A stretch of DNA of 51,381 bases from Acidobacteriota bacterium. Lineage in GTDB: Bacteria > Acidobacteriota > Terriglobia > Terriglobales > SCQP01. The position numbers were made by a program, and so were the translations under genes. Of this stretch, positions 23,667 through 32,020 are shown in pieces; within the stretch, counting starts at the first letter, position 1; every line of letters begins with the position of its first letter. The notes below the pieces were generated by a model, which had not been told where the DNA came from, did no database searches, and was given only the letters and a program-made list of their open reading frames with translations. The stretch is taken from the NCBI GenBank assembly GCA_027315185.1, contig DAHUYO010000017.1, forward strand, positions 1 to 51,381, given 5' to 3'.

Positions 23667-24874
23667 GCACGCGGGCGCTGCACCGCGCCGCGCCGTCGCC
23701 CGCGGCCTCCCGGCCCCGTCCGCTGCGGGTGGCGCACTTCACCAACGCGCTACACCGGGGCGGCGCCGAACAACACATCCTGGGATTGCTCCGCCATCTC
23801 GACCCCTCCCGATTTCAGCAATGGCTCGTCTGCCCGCCGGGGTTGGCGGCACAACTCGCGCCCGACTTGCCAGCCACGGCCGGCGTTTGGCGCTGCCTGC
23901 TGCGCCACCCGCGCCACGTAAGGGCGGCGATCCAGTTCTCCCAATGGCTGCGGCGCCAGCGCATGGACGTGGTCCACAGCCATTTGTTTTATTCCAGCCT
24001 TTTCGCCACGCCGGTCGCGCGCTGGGCCCATGTGCCGGTCGTGGTGGAAACGCCCCACCTGCGGGAGCATTGGCGCCAGGGGTGGAAGGCGCATTATTTC
24101 GTGGACCGTTGCCTCAGCCGCTGGGTCAGCGGCTATATCGCGGTCTCCAACGCCAACGCCCAGTACCTGCGCCAGACCAAAGGCATCGCCCCTGGCAAGA
24201 TCCGGGTGATTTGCAACGGCGTACATCTCTCGGAGCTAACCCCGTCCGACGGCGGCGCCGCGGCCATCGCACTCCGGGCGCAGTTGGGCCTGGATGAAGG
24301 CGACCCCCTTCTGCTCGTGCCGGGGCGGCTGGAGATGCAAAAGGGCCACGCGGTCCTCTTGCGCGCGTTGACCCGCATCCGCGAAGCCTTTCCGTTGACC
24401 CATGCCGCCTTTGCTGGTGAGGGTTCGCTACGGGCGGAACTGACGAACCAGGCCGCAGCGCTGGGGTTAGGCAGGGCCGTGCATTTTCTCGGGCGCCAGT
24501 CCGACATCGCCGCTTGGTTGGCGGCGGCCGACGTCGTGGTACTTCCGTCCTGGTTTGAGGGCATGCCGTTAGCCGCGATTGAAGCGTTGGCCATGGCCCG
24601 CCCGATGGTGGCGACCGCGGTGGATGGCACGGTGGAGGTCATCGCTCACGAACGGACGGGGTTATTGGTCCCTCCCGGCGACCCGGTGGCTCTCGCCCAG
24701 GCGATCTGCCGTTTGCTCGGGGACCCCCGCCTGGCGCGCCGTCTCGCCACCGTGGGCCAACAGTCGGTGCAGCGTTTTGACATTCGCCTCCAGGCAACCG
24801 CCACCGGCGCACTGTACGAGGACCTTTGGCGGCGGAAAATGGGCGACCTCGTCCAGCGACGGGAGGAAGCGTGA
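23663..24874 (+). CDS. Glycosyltransferase, GT4 family
   Basis: A 403-residue GT-B enzyme. The N-terminal domain has LRVAHFTNALHRGGAEQHILG and VVHSHLFYSSLFA; the C-terminal domain has the donor site LLVPGRLEMQKGHAVLLRAL, AAFAGEGSLRAEL, WLAAADVVVLPSWFEGMPLA (EX7E region) and EVIAHERTGLLVPPGD. The GTG start at 23663 overlaps the previous stop (GTGA), the coupling style of this locus; ATG 23645 is an alternative that adds six residues. It transfers an activated sugar to the growing lipid-linked repeat unit; sugar identity is not readable. Confidence 0.9.
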   Translation: MSTRALHRAAPSPAASRPRPLRVAHFTNALHRGGAEQHILGLLRHLDPSRFQQWLVCPPGLAAQLAPDLPATAGVWRCLLRHPRHVRAAIQFSQWLRRQRMDVVHSHLFYSSLFATPVARWAHVPVVVETPHLREHWRQGWKAHYFVDRCLSRWVSGYIAVSNANAQYLRQTKGIAPGKIRVICNGVHLSELTPSDGGAAAIALRAQLGLDEGDPLLLVPGRLEMQKGHAVLLRALTRIREAFPLTHAAFAGEGSLRAELTNQAAALGLGRAVHFLGRQSDIAAWLAAADVVVLPSWFEGMPLAAIEALAMARPMVATAVDGTVEVIAHERTGLLVPPGDPVALAQAICRLLGDPRLARRLATVGQQSVQRFDIRLQATATGALYEDLWRRKMGDLVQRREEA

Positions 24875-26022
24875 GCACCGTGGCCGCTTCCATCCCGCAG
24901 CCGTGCGATGCCGCGCCTGACCGCCGGCTATGCCGTGTGCTCCACGCAGCGTGCGGCGAGTTCGCGACCCAGCATCCCCAGCCAGGCTGGCGCGCCCTGC
25001 TCCTCACCGGCAGCCTGGCCCGCGGCGAAAGCAGTTGGCGACGCGCGGGTGACAGGTGGTTGCTGGCCGGCGACGCAGACCTGATTACCGTCGTTGCGTC
25101 CCGCAACGCCGCCCGCCGCTACGTTGGCCGCCTGCATGAACATCTCGCCGCGGCGCTGGAAGAAGCCGGCGTGCATGCCGACCTCAGCCTGGGACTGATG
25201 GATCTGCGCGCCCTGCGCCGCTTGCCCGCCAGCATCTTCACCTTGGAGCTGATTACATGCGGGCGGATCCTTTGGGGCGAACCCCAAGTTCTGCGCTGGG
25301 CGCCGCGCTGCACGCCGGCCCAGATTCCTCGCGAGGATGCCTGGCGCCTGCTGAATAATCGCATCGTCGAATGCCTGGCGGCGGTGGTCCAATCCAACCT
25401 GGCCGAACGGCTGAACCGCGCGTTGGATAAGCTCCATGCCGCCATTGCCGATTCCTGGCTGCTGTTCACCGGCCGCTACGCGCTCGGCGCTTGCCAGCGT
25501 TTGCGCCGCATTGAATCTGCCCTAGCCGCCGGCAACGGCGGAGTCCCATGGACCCACACCCCATCCCTGCTCGCTTCCCTCCGCCGCGCGGCTGCTCGCG
25601 AACCGCTCCCCACGGAGCCGCGACCCAAGGAAGCAACCCTGCGGCGGATAGCGGCGCACACGGCGGCGGCATGGACTTGGGAACTACACCAGCTCGGTGC
25701 CGAACGGCTTTGTGATGCGGCCCGGCGCAAGGATGCCGGCGGCGGCTCCCTGGCTTGGCTCGCGGCCGTCCACGCCGCTCCCAATCACCGAACGAAATTG
25801 CGCTGCCTATCGCGCGCGATGCGTCCGAACGCACCCTCGCCCCGCTATTGCGTTTATGCCGCAGCCGCCGCCTGCTGGTTCAGCTACCCGCATCTGACTG
25901 ACGAGGCCCGCCGCGCGGCCGCGCGGATGCCCTGCCCGCCACCCACTGGGGCCGGATGGGAGGCCGTCGCCGCCGCGATCGCCAGCAATTATCGCCAATG
26001 GATCGAGCACACCAGCCGATGA
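24871..26022 (+). CDS. Nucleotidyltransferase-fold protein in the EPS locus
   Basis: A 383-residue soluble protein. The N-terminal part carries a DNA polymerase beta-type nucleotidyltransferase signature: LLLTGSLARGES (GS at about 47-48) and, after a longer than usual loop, GDADLITVV (Asp68, Asp70) for metal binding. A helical region follows (LNNRIVECLAAVVQSNLAER). The C-terminal half is Ala/Arg-rich and unrecognised. It starts at GTG 24871 with GGGAGGA upstream and overlaps the previous stop. Such proteins transfer NMP to small molecules, sugars, proteins or RNA; the target here is unknown. It is unusual in an exopolysaccharide cluster. Confidence 0.68.
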   Translation: MSTVAASIPQPCDAAPDRRLCRVLHAACGEFATQHPQPGWRALLLTGSLARGESSWRRAGDRWLLAGDADLITVVASRNAARRYVGRLHEHLAAALEEAGVHADLSLGLMDLRALRRLPASIFTLELITCGRILWGEPQVLRWAPRCTPAQIPREDAWRLLNNRIVECLAAVVQSNLAERLNRALDKLHAAIADSWLLFTGRYALGACQRLRRIESALAAGNGGVPWTHTPSLLASLRRAAAREPLPTEPRPKEATLRRIAAHTAAAWTWELHQLGAERLCDAARRKDAGGGSLAWLAAVHAAPNHRTKLRCLSRAMRPNAPSPRYCVYAAAAACWFSYPHLTDEARRAAARMPCPPPTGAGWEAVAAAIASNYRQWIEHTSR

Positions 26023-26119
26023 CCTGACTTCCACGCCACCCACCCACCGCCAGCCGGCCAATCCGATCCCCGATCTCCGTCGGGCCACATCGGTGTCGCC
26101 CAGCGCCATAAGGTTCCCC

Positions 26120-27370
26120 ATGCGTCTCTTGGTCTATTCCATCCATTGCCCGTTTCCCGCCAACAACGGCGCCAAGATGCGCAGCGCCGCGCTGCTCCGC
26201 GCATTGGCCGCGGAGAAACACGCCGTGACATTGCTAGCGTTCGCGCAGCGCAACGAACCCTTCGACCAGGCCCCATTACGCGCGCTGTGCGACGCCTACC
26301 ATCTCCTTCCGCTGGAGCTTCCGGCGCTGAGCAGCGGCGCGGCCTGGGCGAGGCGAGTCCGGGCCTTCCCTTCCTCGCTCCCATTCGCCCTAGCGCGCTT
26401 CGCGGTTCCCGGCATGCGCGCCCTGCTGGCACGGACACTGGAGTCGGCGCGCTTCGACGCCATCATCTGCGATACCCCATTCGGCGCGGCCAATCTTCCG
26501 GCGATCGAACTTCCCCTCATCCTGCACGCGCACAACGTTGAGCACGACCTGATCCGCCAATATGCCCGCCTGGCCCGCAACCCCGGAATTCGCGCATACG
26601 CCACCCTGGAGGGAGGGCGCATGCGCCGCTGGGAACAGACAATCGCCCGGCAAGCAGCGGTGATCTTGGCCTGCTCGGCCGCCGACCGCAGCCGTTTCCA
26701 GAGGCTGGCGCCCGGCACCCCGGTGGTGGTGGCGCCCAATGTTCTTTGCCTTTCCGAATACACCGCGGCGCCCGTTGGCGATGACCGCACGCTGATCTAT
26801 CAGGGTGGGATGGATTGGATGCCCAACCGCGATGCGGTCGCCTTCTTCGCCGCCAACATTCTGCCGCTGATCCGCCGCCGCGTGCCCCAGGCGCGGCTTT
26901 TGGCCGCGGGCCGCACACCGCCACCCCGGTTCGCCCGCCGCTGGCGGAACGCCGCCGGCGTCGAATTCACCGGCACCTTGCCGGATCTGCGCGCCATCGT
27001 CACCCAATCCGCCGTCAGCGTGGTGCCGCTGCGCATCGGCGGCGGCACTAGGCTGAAAATTCTGGAGGCGGCGGCGCTTGGGCGCGCCATCATTTCGACG
27101 CCGCTGGGCGCGGAGGGACTGTGCTTCACGGCGGGCGTTGACATGGAAATTGCCGCCAACCCCGCGGCGTTTGCCCGCCTCGCCACCGATCTCTTGCTGG
27201 ATCGCCAGCGGCGCGCGGCATTAGGCGCGGCGGCGCGCCGCTGGGTCGAGCGGTCGTACGGTTTGCACCAGCTCCGCGACGCCCTGCGCCACGCGTTCGA
27301 CCTCATCGGCCCCACGACCGTACCCGCCGCGATTACCGCCGCGGCGGCGGCGAGGGCACAAGGAGGCTAA
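26120..27370 (+). CDS. Glycosyltransferase, GT4 (PEP-CTERM/EpsH1-locus type)
   Basis: A 416-residue GT-B glycosyltransferase. The N-terminus LLVYSIHCPFPANNGAKMRS and the mid-region HAHNVEHDLIRQYARL resemble the sugar transferases (TIGR03087-like) of exosortase/PEP-CTERM loci. The donor-binding half contains LIYQGGMDWMPNRDAVAFF, VEFTGTLPDLRAI, VVPLRIGGGTRLKILEAAAL and IISTPLGAEGL. It begins 97 bp after the nucleotidyltransferase gene with only a weak AAGG upstream, and ends 5 nt before the next gene. Confidence 0.9.
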   Translation: MRLLVYSIHCPFPANNGAKMRSAALLRALAAEKHAVTLLAFAQRNEPFDQAPLRALCDAYHLLPLELPALSSGAAWARRVRAFPSSLPFALARFAVPGMRALLARTLESARFDAIICDTPFGAANLPAIELPLILHAHNVEHDLIRQYARLARNPGIRAYATLEGGRMRRWEQTIARQAAVILACSAADRSRFQRLAPGTPVVVAPNVLCLSEYTAAPVGDDRTLIYQGGMDWMPNRDAVAFFAANILPLIRRRVPQARLLAAGRTPPPRFARRWRNAAGVEFTGTLPDLRAIVTQSAVSVVPLRIGGGTRLKILEAAALGRAIISTPLGAEGLCFTAGVDMEIAANPAAFARLATDLLLDRQRRAALGAAARRWVERSYGLHQLRDALRHAFDLIGPTTVPAAITAAAAARAQGG

Positions 27371-27375
27371 GCCCG

Positions 27376-28728
27376 GTGCTGCTGTATTACTTCCTCGTCG
27401 TCACGCTGCCGCTGATGAACGAGCGTTTTCTGGCTCACCCCCTGCTCGGCTTCACGGTCGAGAAATGGCTGGGCCTCGCCTGCTTCTTCTTCGCCGTGGT
27501 GGACTGGGCCATCCGCCGCCGCCCCGCCGCCCCCTTCGCCTCGGCCCAGACCCGCGCCTTCCTGGTTTTCTATCTCCTTGCCCTGGTGTCGTTCGCCACC
27601 ATTCCCACCCACGCTCCGGCCAGCATGATGCTGGTCTATACCTCCCACCTGTTATTCCTGCTCACCACGCTGCTGCTGGTGCGGACCGTGGAACGCCTCC
27701 GGCGGGCGATGCTCGCCGCCGTGGGCGCCATGACCATTGCCTCGCTGTTCGTCATTCGGGAATGGCTGGCGGGCAGCGCCCTCTATGGCCTCTCGTTTCG
27801 CCCCGGTTATGTCCTCGGCGACGCTAACTACTTCACCGCTTCCATCCTCGTGGTGTTGCCCTTTGCGTTCTACGTTTTCACCGAGCGCCGTGTACGTTGG
27901 GAGCGGATCCTGTGCTTGAGCGCCATCGCCATCACGCTGTGGGCGGTGATGCTGAGCGCCTCGCGCGGCGGCTTCCTGGGCCTCGTCGCCGCCGGCTTAT
28001 ACCTCATCGCCCGGTCGCGGCGGCGCGCATTCAATCTACTGGGCGTGACGGTTCTCATCGCTCTGGCCTTGGCGCTGGCGCCTATCACCCCCATCCAGCG
28101 GTTCCTGCATCCCACGCGCGGCGATCAGCAAAGCACCCAAGACCGCCTGGTCCTGTGGGGCGCGGGGTTGCGGATGATCGCCGCGCACCCCTTGACGGGC
28201 ATTGGCCTGGACAATTTCAAAGCCGAACTGCCCCACTACATGCCGGCTGGCGCGAATATTGATTTCATCGCCCATAGCACCTATATCGAGATTGGCGCCT
28301 CGATGGGGCTGCCCGGCTTGTTCGCCTTTCTCGCCATCCTCGGGTTCACCTACTTCAGCCTGCGCCGTAGCCGCCGAAGGGGCCAGGAGATCGGCGCCGA
28401 ATGGATCTACCTCACCGCCGCCGGGCTGGAGGCCGGCATGGTGGGGTTTGGCATCGCCGTTTTCTTCCTATCCGCCGCCTTTCTGAAGATGCTCTGGTTC
28501 ACCGTCTTCATCTCCGCGGTGCTCCCGACGCTATTGGCGCAGTGGGAGGAGGTCGAGGTTGCGCCGACCCCTGAACCCGAGGCGGAATCCGCGCAAGCCT
28601 CCGTGTGGGCCATCGCCGACGCAAGTTCGCCATTTTGGCCCGAGGTCAGCGACTCGGCTTGGACGTGGCGATCCGGCGAAACCAGCGTTTGGGCGATCCC
28701 CGCCGCCATCGAGGAGCCGCCAGCGTGA
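27376..28728 (+). CDS. O-antigen ligase/Wzy-like membrane protein with Trp-rich tail
   Basis: A 450-residue multi-pass inner-membrane protein with about ten hydrophobic segments. The Wzy/WaaL-type region includes VMLSASRGGFLGLVAAGLYL, then a periplasmic loop and LTGIGLDNFKAELPHYM, IAHSTYIEIGASMGLPGLFA. It is expected to polymerise or ligate lipid-linked repeats in the periplasm. The GTG start has AAGGAGG about 9 nt upstream. The last 60 residues form an odd soluble tail: acidic and Pro-rich, with SVWAI twice and several more Trp residues. The stop overlaps the next start (GTGA). Confidence 0.88.
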   Translation: MLLYYFLVVTLPLMNERFLAHPLLGFTVEKWLGLACFFFAVVDWAIRRRPAAPFASAQTRAFLVFYLLALVSFATIPTHAPASMMLVYTSHLLFLLTTLLLVRTVERLRRAMLAAVGAMTIASLFVIREWLAGSALYGLSFRPGYVLGDANYFTASILVVLPFAFYVFTERRVRWERILCLSAIAITLWAVMLSASRGGFLGLVAAGLYLIARSRRRAFNLLGVTVLIALALALAPITPIQRFLHPTRGDQQSTQDRLVLWGAGLRMIAAHPLTGIGLDNFKAELPHYMPAGANIDFIAHSTYIEIGASMGLPGLFAFLAILGFTYFSLRRSRRRGQEIGAEWIYLTAAGLEAGMVGFGIAVFFLSAAFLKMLWFTVFISAVLPTLLAQWEEVEVAPTPEPEAESAQASVWAIADASSPFWPEVSDSAWTWRSGETSVWAIPAAIEEPPA

Positions 28729-30428
28729 CCGCGCGCGCCGCCGCATTACCCCTCGCACTGGCGGGGCTGGCGCTGATCGTGCACGTGATCCGATTGCCGC
28801 GCCGGCCGGCGCCAAGGCCGGATCCACGGCCGGCCGCGCTCTCCGGCTGCGGGCTGCCCGCATTGGATCGCTTCGGCGGCCTACGGCGCGCGGTGGCCCC
28901 CCATCGCCGCTTCTTTCGCGTCGTGCGGCTGGGCGCACGCTGGATCTTCCTCACCCCGGAGGGCGACCCGTTTTGGCTGCTAGGCGTCTTCAACGTGCAA
29001 CCGCCGGACCGGCGATTCGGCGCCGCGGGCGTGCCCAACGCCGCCTGGGGGACCGCCGCGGCGCGGCGGTTACGCGCCTGGGGCTTTAACACCGCGGCGG
29101 AATATTCCTCGCCTTGGGTCGAGCCGATGTCGCGCTACGGCGCCCGCAACCACCACGATGCCCTGCCCTTCGTGGACCTTCTCCGGCCCGAGTGGTATAG
29201 CCTGACGAACCGCCATCACTATGCCCCTGGGCCGGTGAAAAACCTCCTTGCCGGCCTCGACGCCGAATACCACAACTACCGTGGCGATCCGCTTCCTGAC
29301 ATCTTCGATCCCAACTTCGCCATCTACGCCAATCGCCAAGCTGAAGCGGAAACATCCCCGACGCTGGCCGCTTCCCCCTGGCTGATCGGCACGGCGATCG
29401 GCGATACCGACAGCCTATGGGGTTTCGGACCGGGCGGCGTCTTACCCACTCACCCAGCCGGAAAATCCAGTTCCAACATCGGCTGGATCGCGCTCTGCAC
29501 CAACTTCCGCCAAACCGGAAATGCCGCTCTCGGCGTTCGCTATCGCAATTCGCGGGTCTTCACCAAATACGCCCTCGCGCGCTGGCTTCGCCACCGCTAT
29601 GGAACCATTCAGGCGCTGGATCGCGCCTGGCACGCCGCCTATACGCGCTTCGGCGACAACGGCGGCTATGGCCGCGGCACCGGGTTGTTGGACGAAGACG
29701 GGCGCGACCCCTGGGTCGGCCGCGATGACGTCAACTTGGCGACCGCCAGGCCGGCGGTGCGCGCGGACCTGAACGCCTTCCTGCGCAAATTCGCCGACCG
29801 CTATTTCGCCGTGACGGCCGCCGCCGTGCGCCGCTTTCGTCCCGGCCATCTCGTTTTCGGTCCCGCTACGCTCAACGGCTGGCATGGACTTACCCGGCCG
29901 CAAATTCTCGCCGCAGCCGCCCAATATGACGATGTGGTGCAAGCCAGCTTCGGATCCGCCCAAGTCTATCGGCAAACCGTGCGCGCGGCGCCCAACCGGC
30001 CGTTTGTCACCTGGATGGGCTTTACCGCCAACGCCGATAGCGATTTGGCCGCCTATGCCCGCCCCGGCGCCGAGGGCTTTCCCACGCAAGCGGCTCGAGG
30101 CGCTGCCTACGCGGCCCAATTGCGGCGCGACTTTGATCGTCCTCATGTCGCCGGCGCAAAACTGTGGGACTGGGCTGACTCTTGGGGGGAGAAAGCGAAT
30201 TGGGGCCTGGTTTCCCTTGCCGGCCGGCCCTATGGACCCAGCCATCCATGCCCCATTGCCGCCGCAACGCCAACGGCGACCGGATTGCGTGGCAAGGACC
30301 ATTCAGCTCCGCCTCGCCGCGCCGTTGCGGCCGGCTTCACCGGCGCGGTCGCCGCCGCCAACCGCTCCCTGCTCTGGGCTTTTCGCCGCCAAATGCGCAC
30401 GATACAGGCCTTAGCCCATGGCCGCTAG
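28725..30428 (+). CDS. Agarase/glycoside-hydrolase-like protein
   Basis: A 567-residue protein with an N-terminal hydrophobic segment (PLALAGLALIVHVIRL) that is a signal or anchor, so it probably acts in the periplasm or at the surface. The body resembles beta-agarase-like TIM-barrel hydrolases: FRVVRLGARWIFLTPEGDPF, LGVFNVQPP, RLRAWGFNTAAEYSSPW, SPWLIGTAIGDTDSLWGF and VTWMGFTANADSD. In polysaccharide loci such hydrolases trim or release the polymer. Catalytic acids cannot be placed with certainty by eye. It is coupled upstream (GTGA) and overlaps the flippase start by 11 nt. Confidence 0.72.
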   Translation: MTARAAALPLALAGLALIVHVIRLPRRPAPRPDPRPAALSGCGLPALDRFGGLRRAVAPHRRFFRVVRLGARWIFLTPEGDPFWLLGVFNVQPPDRRFGAAGVPNAAWGTAAARRLRAWGFNTAAEYSSPWVEPMSRYGARNHHDALPFVDLLRPEWYSLTNRHHYAPGPVKNLLAGLDAEYHNYRGDPLPDIFDPNFAIYANRQAEAETSPTLAASPWLIGTAIGDTDSLWGFGPGGVLPTHPAGKSSSNIGWIALCTNFRQTGNAALGVRYRNSRVFTKYALARWLRHRYGTIQALDRAWHAAYTRFGDNGGYGRGTGLLDEDGRDPWVGRDDVNLATARPAVRADLNAFLRKFADRYFAVTAAAVRRFRPGHLVFGPATLNGWHGLTRPQILAAAAQYDDVVQASFGSAQVYRQTVRAAPNRPFVTWMGFTANADSDLAAYARPGAEGFPTQAARGAAYAAQLRRDFDRPHVAGAKLWDWADSWGEKANWGLVSLAGRPYGPSHPCPIAAATPTATGLRGKDHSAPPRRAVAAGFTGAVAAANRSLLWAFRRQMRTIQALAHGR

Positions 30429-31962
30429 CCCGTCGCATTCCAACCTTTCCGCCCTGCCGCGGGAGCTGCACGGGCCGATTCTCCGCGGCTTGCGCTGGAC
30501 ACTTTGGCTTTCGGCCGTGGCCATGCCGCTGGGTTACGCGACGCGGCTCATGCTGGCGCGCACCGGACCGCAAGTGATTGGCGCGTTTGGCCTGCTGCTG
30601 ATCTACGTCCGCCTGGTCTCGACGTTTCTACTCCTCGGCGGCAATGCGGTGCTGATTCAGTTCCTTCCCCGCCTCCCACCGCGCCGCCGCCGCGCCTTTC
30701 TGGTGCAATACGGCGCCATCGTTTTGGCGGCGCTGGTGCCATGGTTCGCGGTTGCGTGGCTTTGGCCACAGGGATTGCGCTGGCTTTTCGGACCGGTGGG
30801 CGGCGCTCGCTTTCAGGTCATCTTGATCTGGCTCTCGCCCATTTACATCGCCCTTTCGCTGTCCACCGCGGCGCTCAAGGGCCTGCTGGAAATCGCCCCC
30901 GCGCAAATGCTCGGCCGAGCGGTAACGATCGGCTCGTTCGTGATCTACGCCGCGCTGTTCTTCACTGCCCGCGGCGTGTTGGCCCGCGAGTATCTCTTCC
31001 TGGTTTGGGGCATCTACTTGACCCTTGCGGCGGTCATGGCCAGTATTGGCCTGTGGCTATTCTGGCGGGCGACCCGAACGTCCTCGCGCGGCGCCGGGCG
31101 GCGGTGGCGGCCGCTGCCTTTCTTGCGGTCGTATCCGCTGCCCGCGGGCTTTTGGCGCTACACGCTCAGCTTGCAGGGCAACAGCGCCATCGGCTTCCTC
31201 AGCGCCAGCCTGGACTCGTTATTGGTGCTGCATTGGGGCGGCCTGCGGCAGTTGGGCCTGTATGTCGCGCTGATGACGCTGGTCACGATCATTCCCACCT
31301 TGCTCGACATTCTGCTTGACACCCTGCTGCCTTCCCTGACGCACGCCTTGGCGCAAGGCGGCTATCCCGCCGTGGCCTCGTTGAACGAAGCCACCAGCCA
31401 GGTTCTCCTATTGGCCGCGCTGGTTATGTCCGTTTTCCTGGCGTTATTCGCCCGCCCCATGGTGGCGATTTTCGGCCCGGTGTATCACGGCCTGGCGCCG
31501 ATGCTCCGCATTGCGGCGCCCGCCGCCGCCATCCTCGCCGCCAGCCATTTGTACAACACCATCTTCTCCGCCATCGGACAGCCGCAGCGCTCGACCGTGG
31601 CGCAGATTTTCCGGCTGATCGTTTTCGTGGCGCTGTTTCCCGGCCTTTGGCGGACGCAGGGCCTGGCTGGCGCGGTATGGGCCTGGGCCGCATCGGAGCT
31701 GGCCCATCATTTGGCCTCGGTCTATTTCGTCCGCCGTGGCGGCCTGCACCTCCCCTTTCCGCGCGGTTACGCCGCGTTTTGGCTGGGCTTGGCTGTGGGC
31801 AGTGGGTTGGCCTTGGCGGCTCCCCGAATGCCGCTGGCGCTTGACGCCGCCGCCTGGTTGGCCATCGTAACCGGCTTTTTTGTGGCCGCCGGCTACGCCC
31901 CGGCGCAGATTCGCGACTTTCTCCGTCTTTTGTTGCCCGGCGCCACCCCCCGCGCCGCCTAG
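30418..31962 (+). CDS. Polysaccharide flippase (Wzx/MVF-type)
   Basis: A 514-residue integral membrane protein with about 12-14 hydrophobic segments and few long loops, the layout of the MOP-superfamily lipid-linked oligosaccharide flippases. Regions include PLGYATRLMLARTGPQVIGA near the N-terminus and FARPMVAIFGPVYHGLAPML in the second half. It should move undecaprenyl-linked repeats across the inner membrane for the Wzy-like protein upstream. The ATG lies inside the end of the previous gene (11-nt overlap). Confidence 0.88.
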   Translation: MAASPSHSNLSALPRELHGPILRGLRWTLWLSAVAMPLGYATRLMLARTGPQVIGAFGLLLIYVRLVSTFLLLGGNAVLIQFLPRLPPRRRRAFLVQYGAIVLAALVPWFAVAWLWPQGLRWLFGPVGGARFQVILIWLSPIYIALSLSTAALKGLLEIAPAQMLGRAVTIGSFVIYAALFFTARGVLAREYLFLVWGIYLTLAAVMASIGLWLFWRATRTSSRGAGRRWRPLPFLRSYPLPAGFWRYTLSLQGNSAIGFLSASLDSLLVLHWGGLRQLGLYVALMTLVTIIPTLLDILLDTLLPSLTHALAQGGYPAVASLNEATSQVLLLAALVMSVFLALFARPMVAIFGPVYHGLAPMLRIAAPAAAILAASHLYNTIFSAIGQPQRSTVAQIFRLIVFVALFPGLWRTQGLAGAVWAWAASELAHHLASVYFVRRGGLHLPFPRGYAAFWLGLAVGSGLALAAPRMPLALDAAAWLAIVTGFFVAAGYAPAQIRDFLRLLLPGATPRAA

Positions 31963-32020
31963 AATAGGCCGACGGCACCATTGCCACCGCCGCTGCGAAG
32001 CCCGCGCCTGAACGCTCGCC

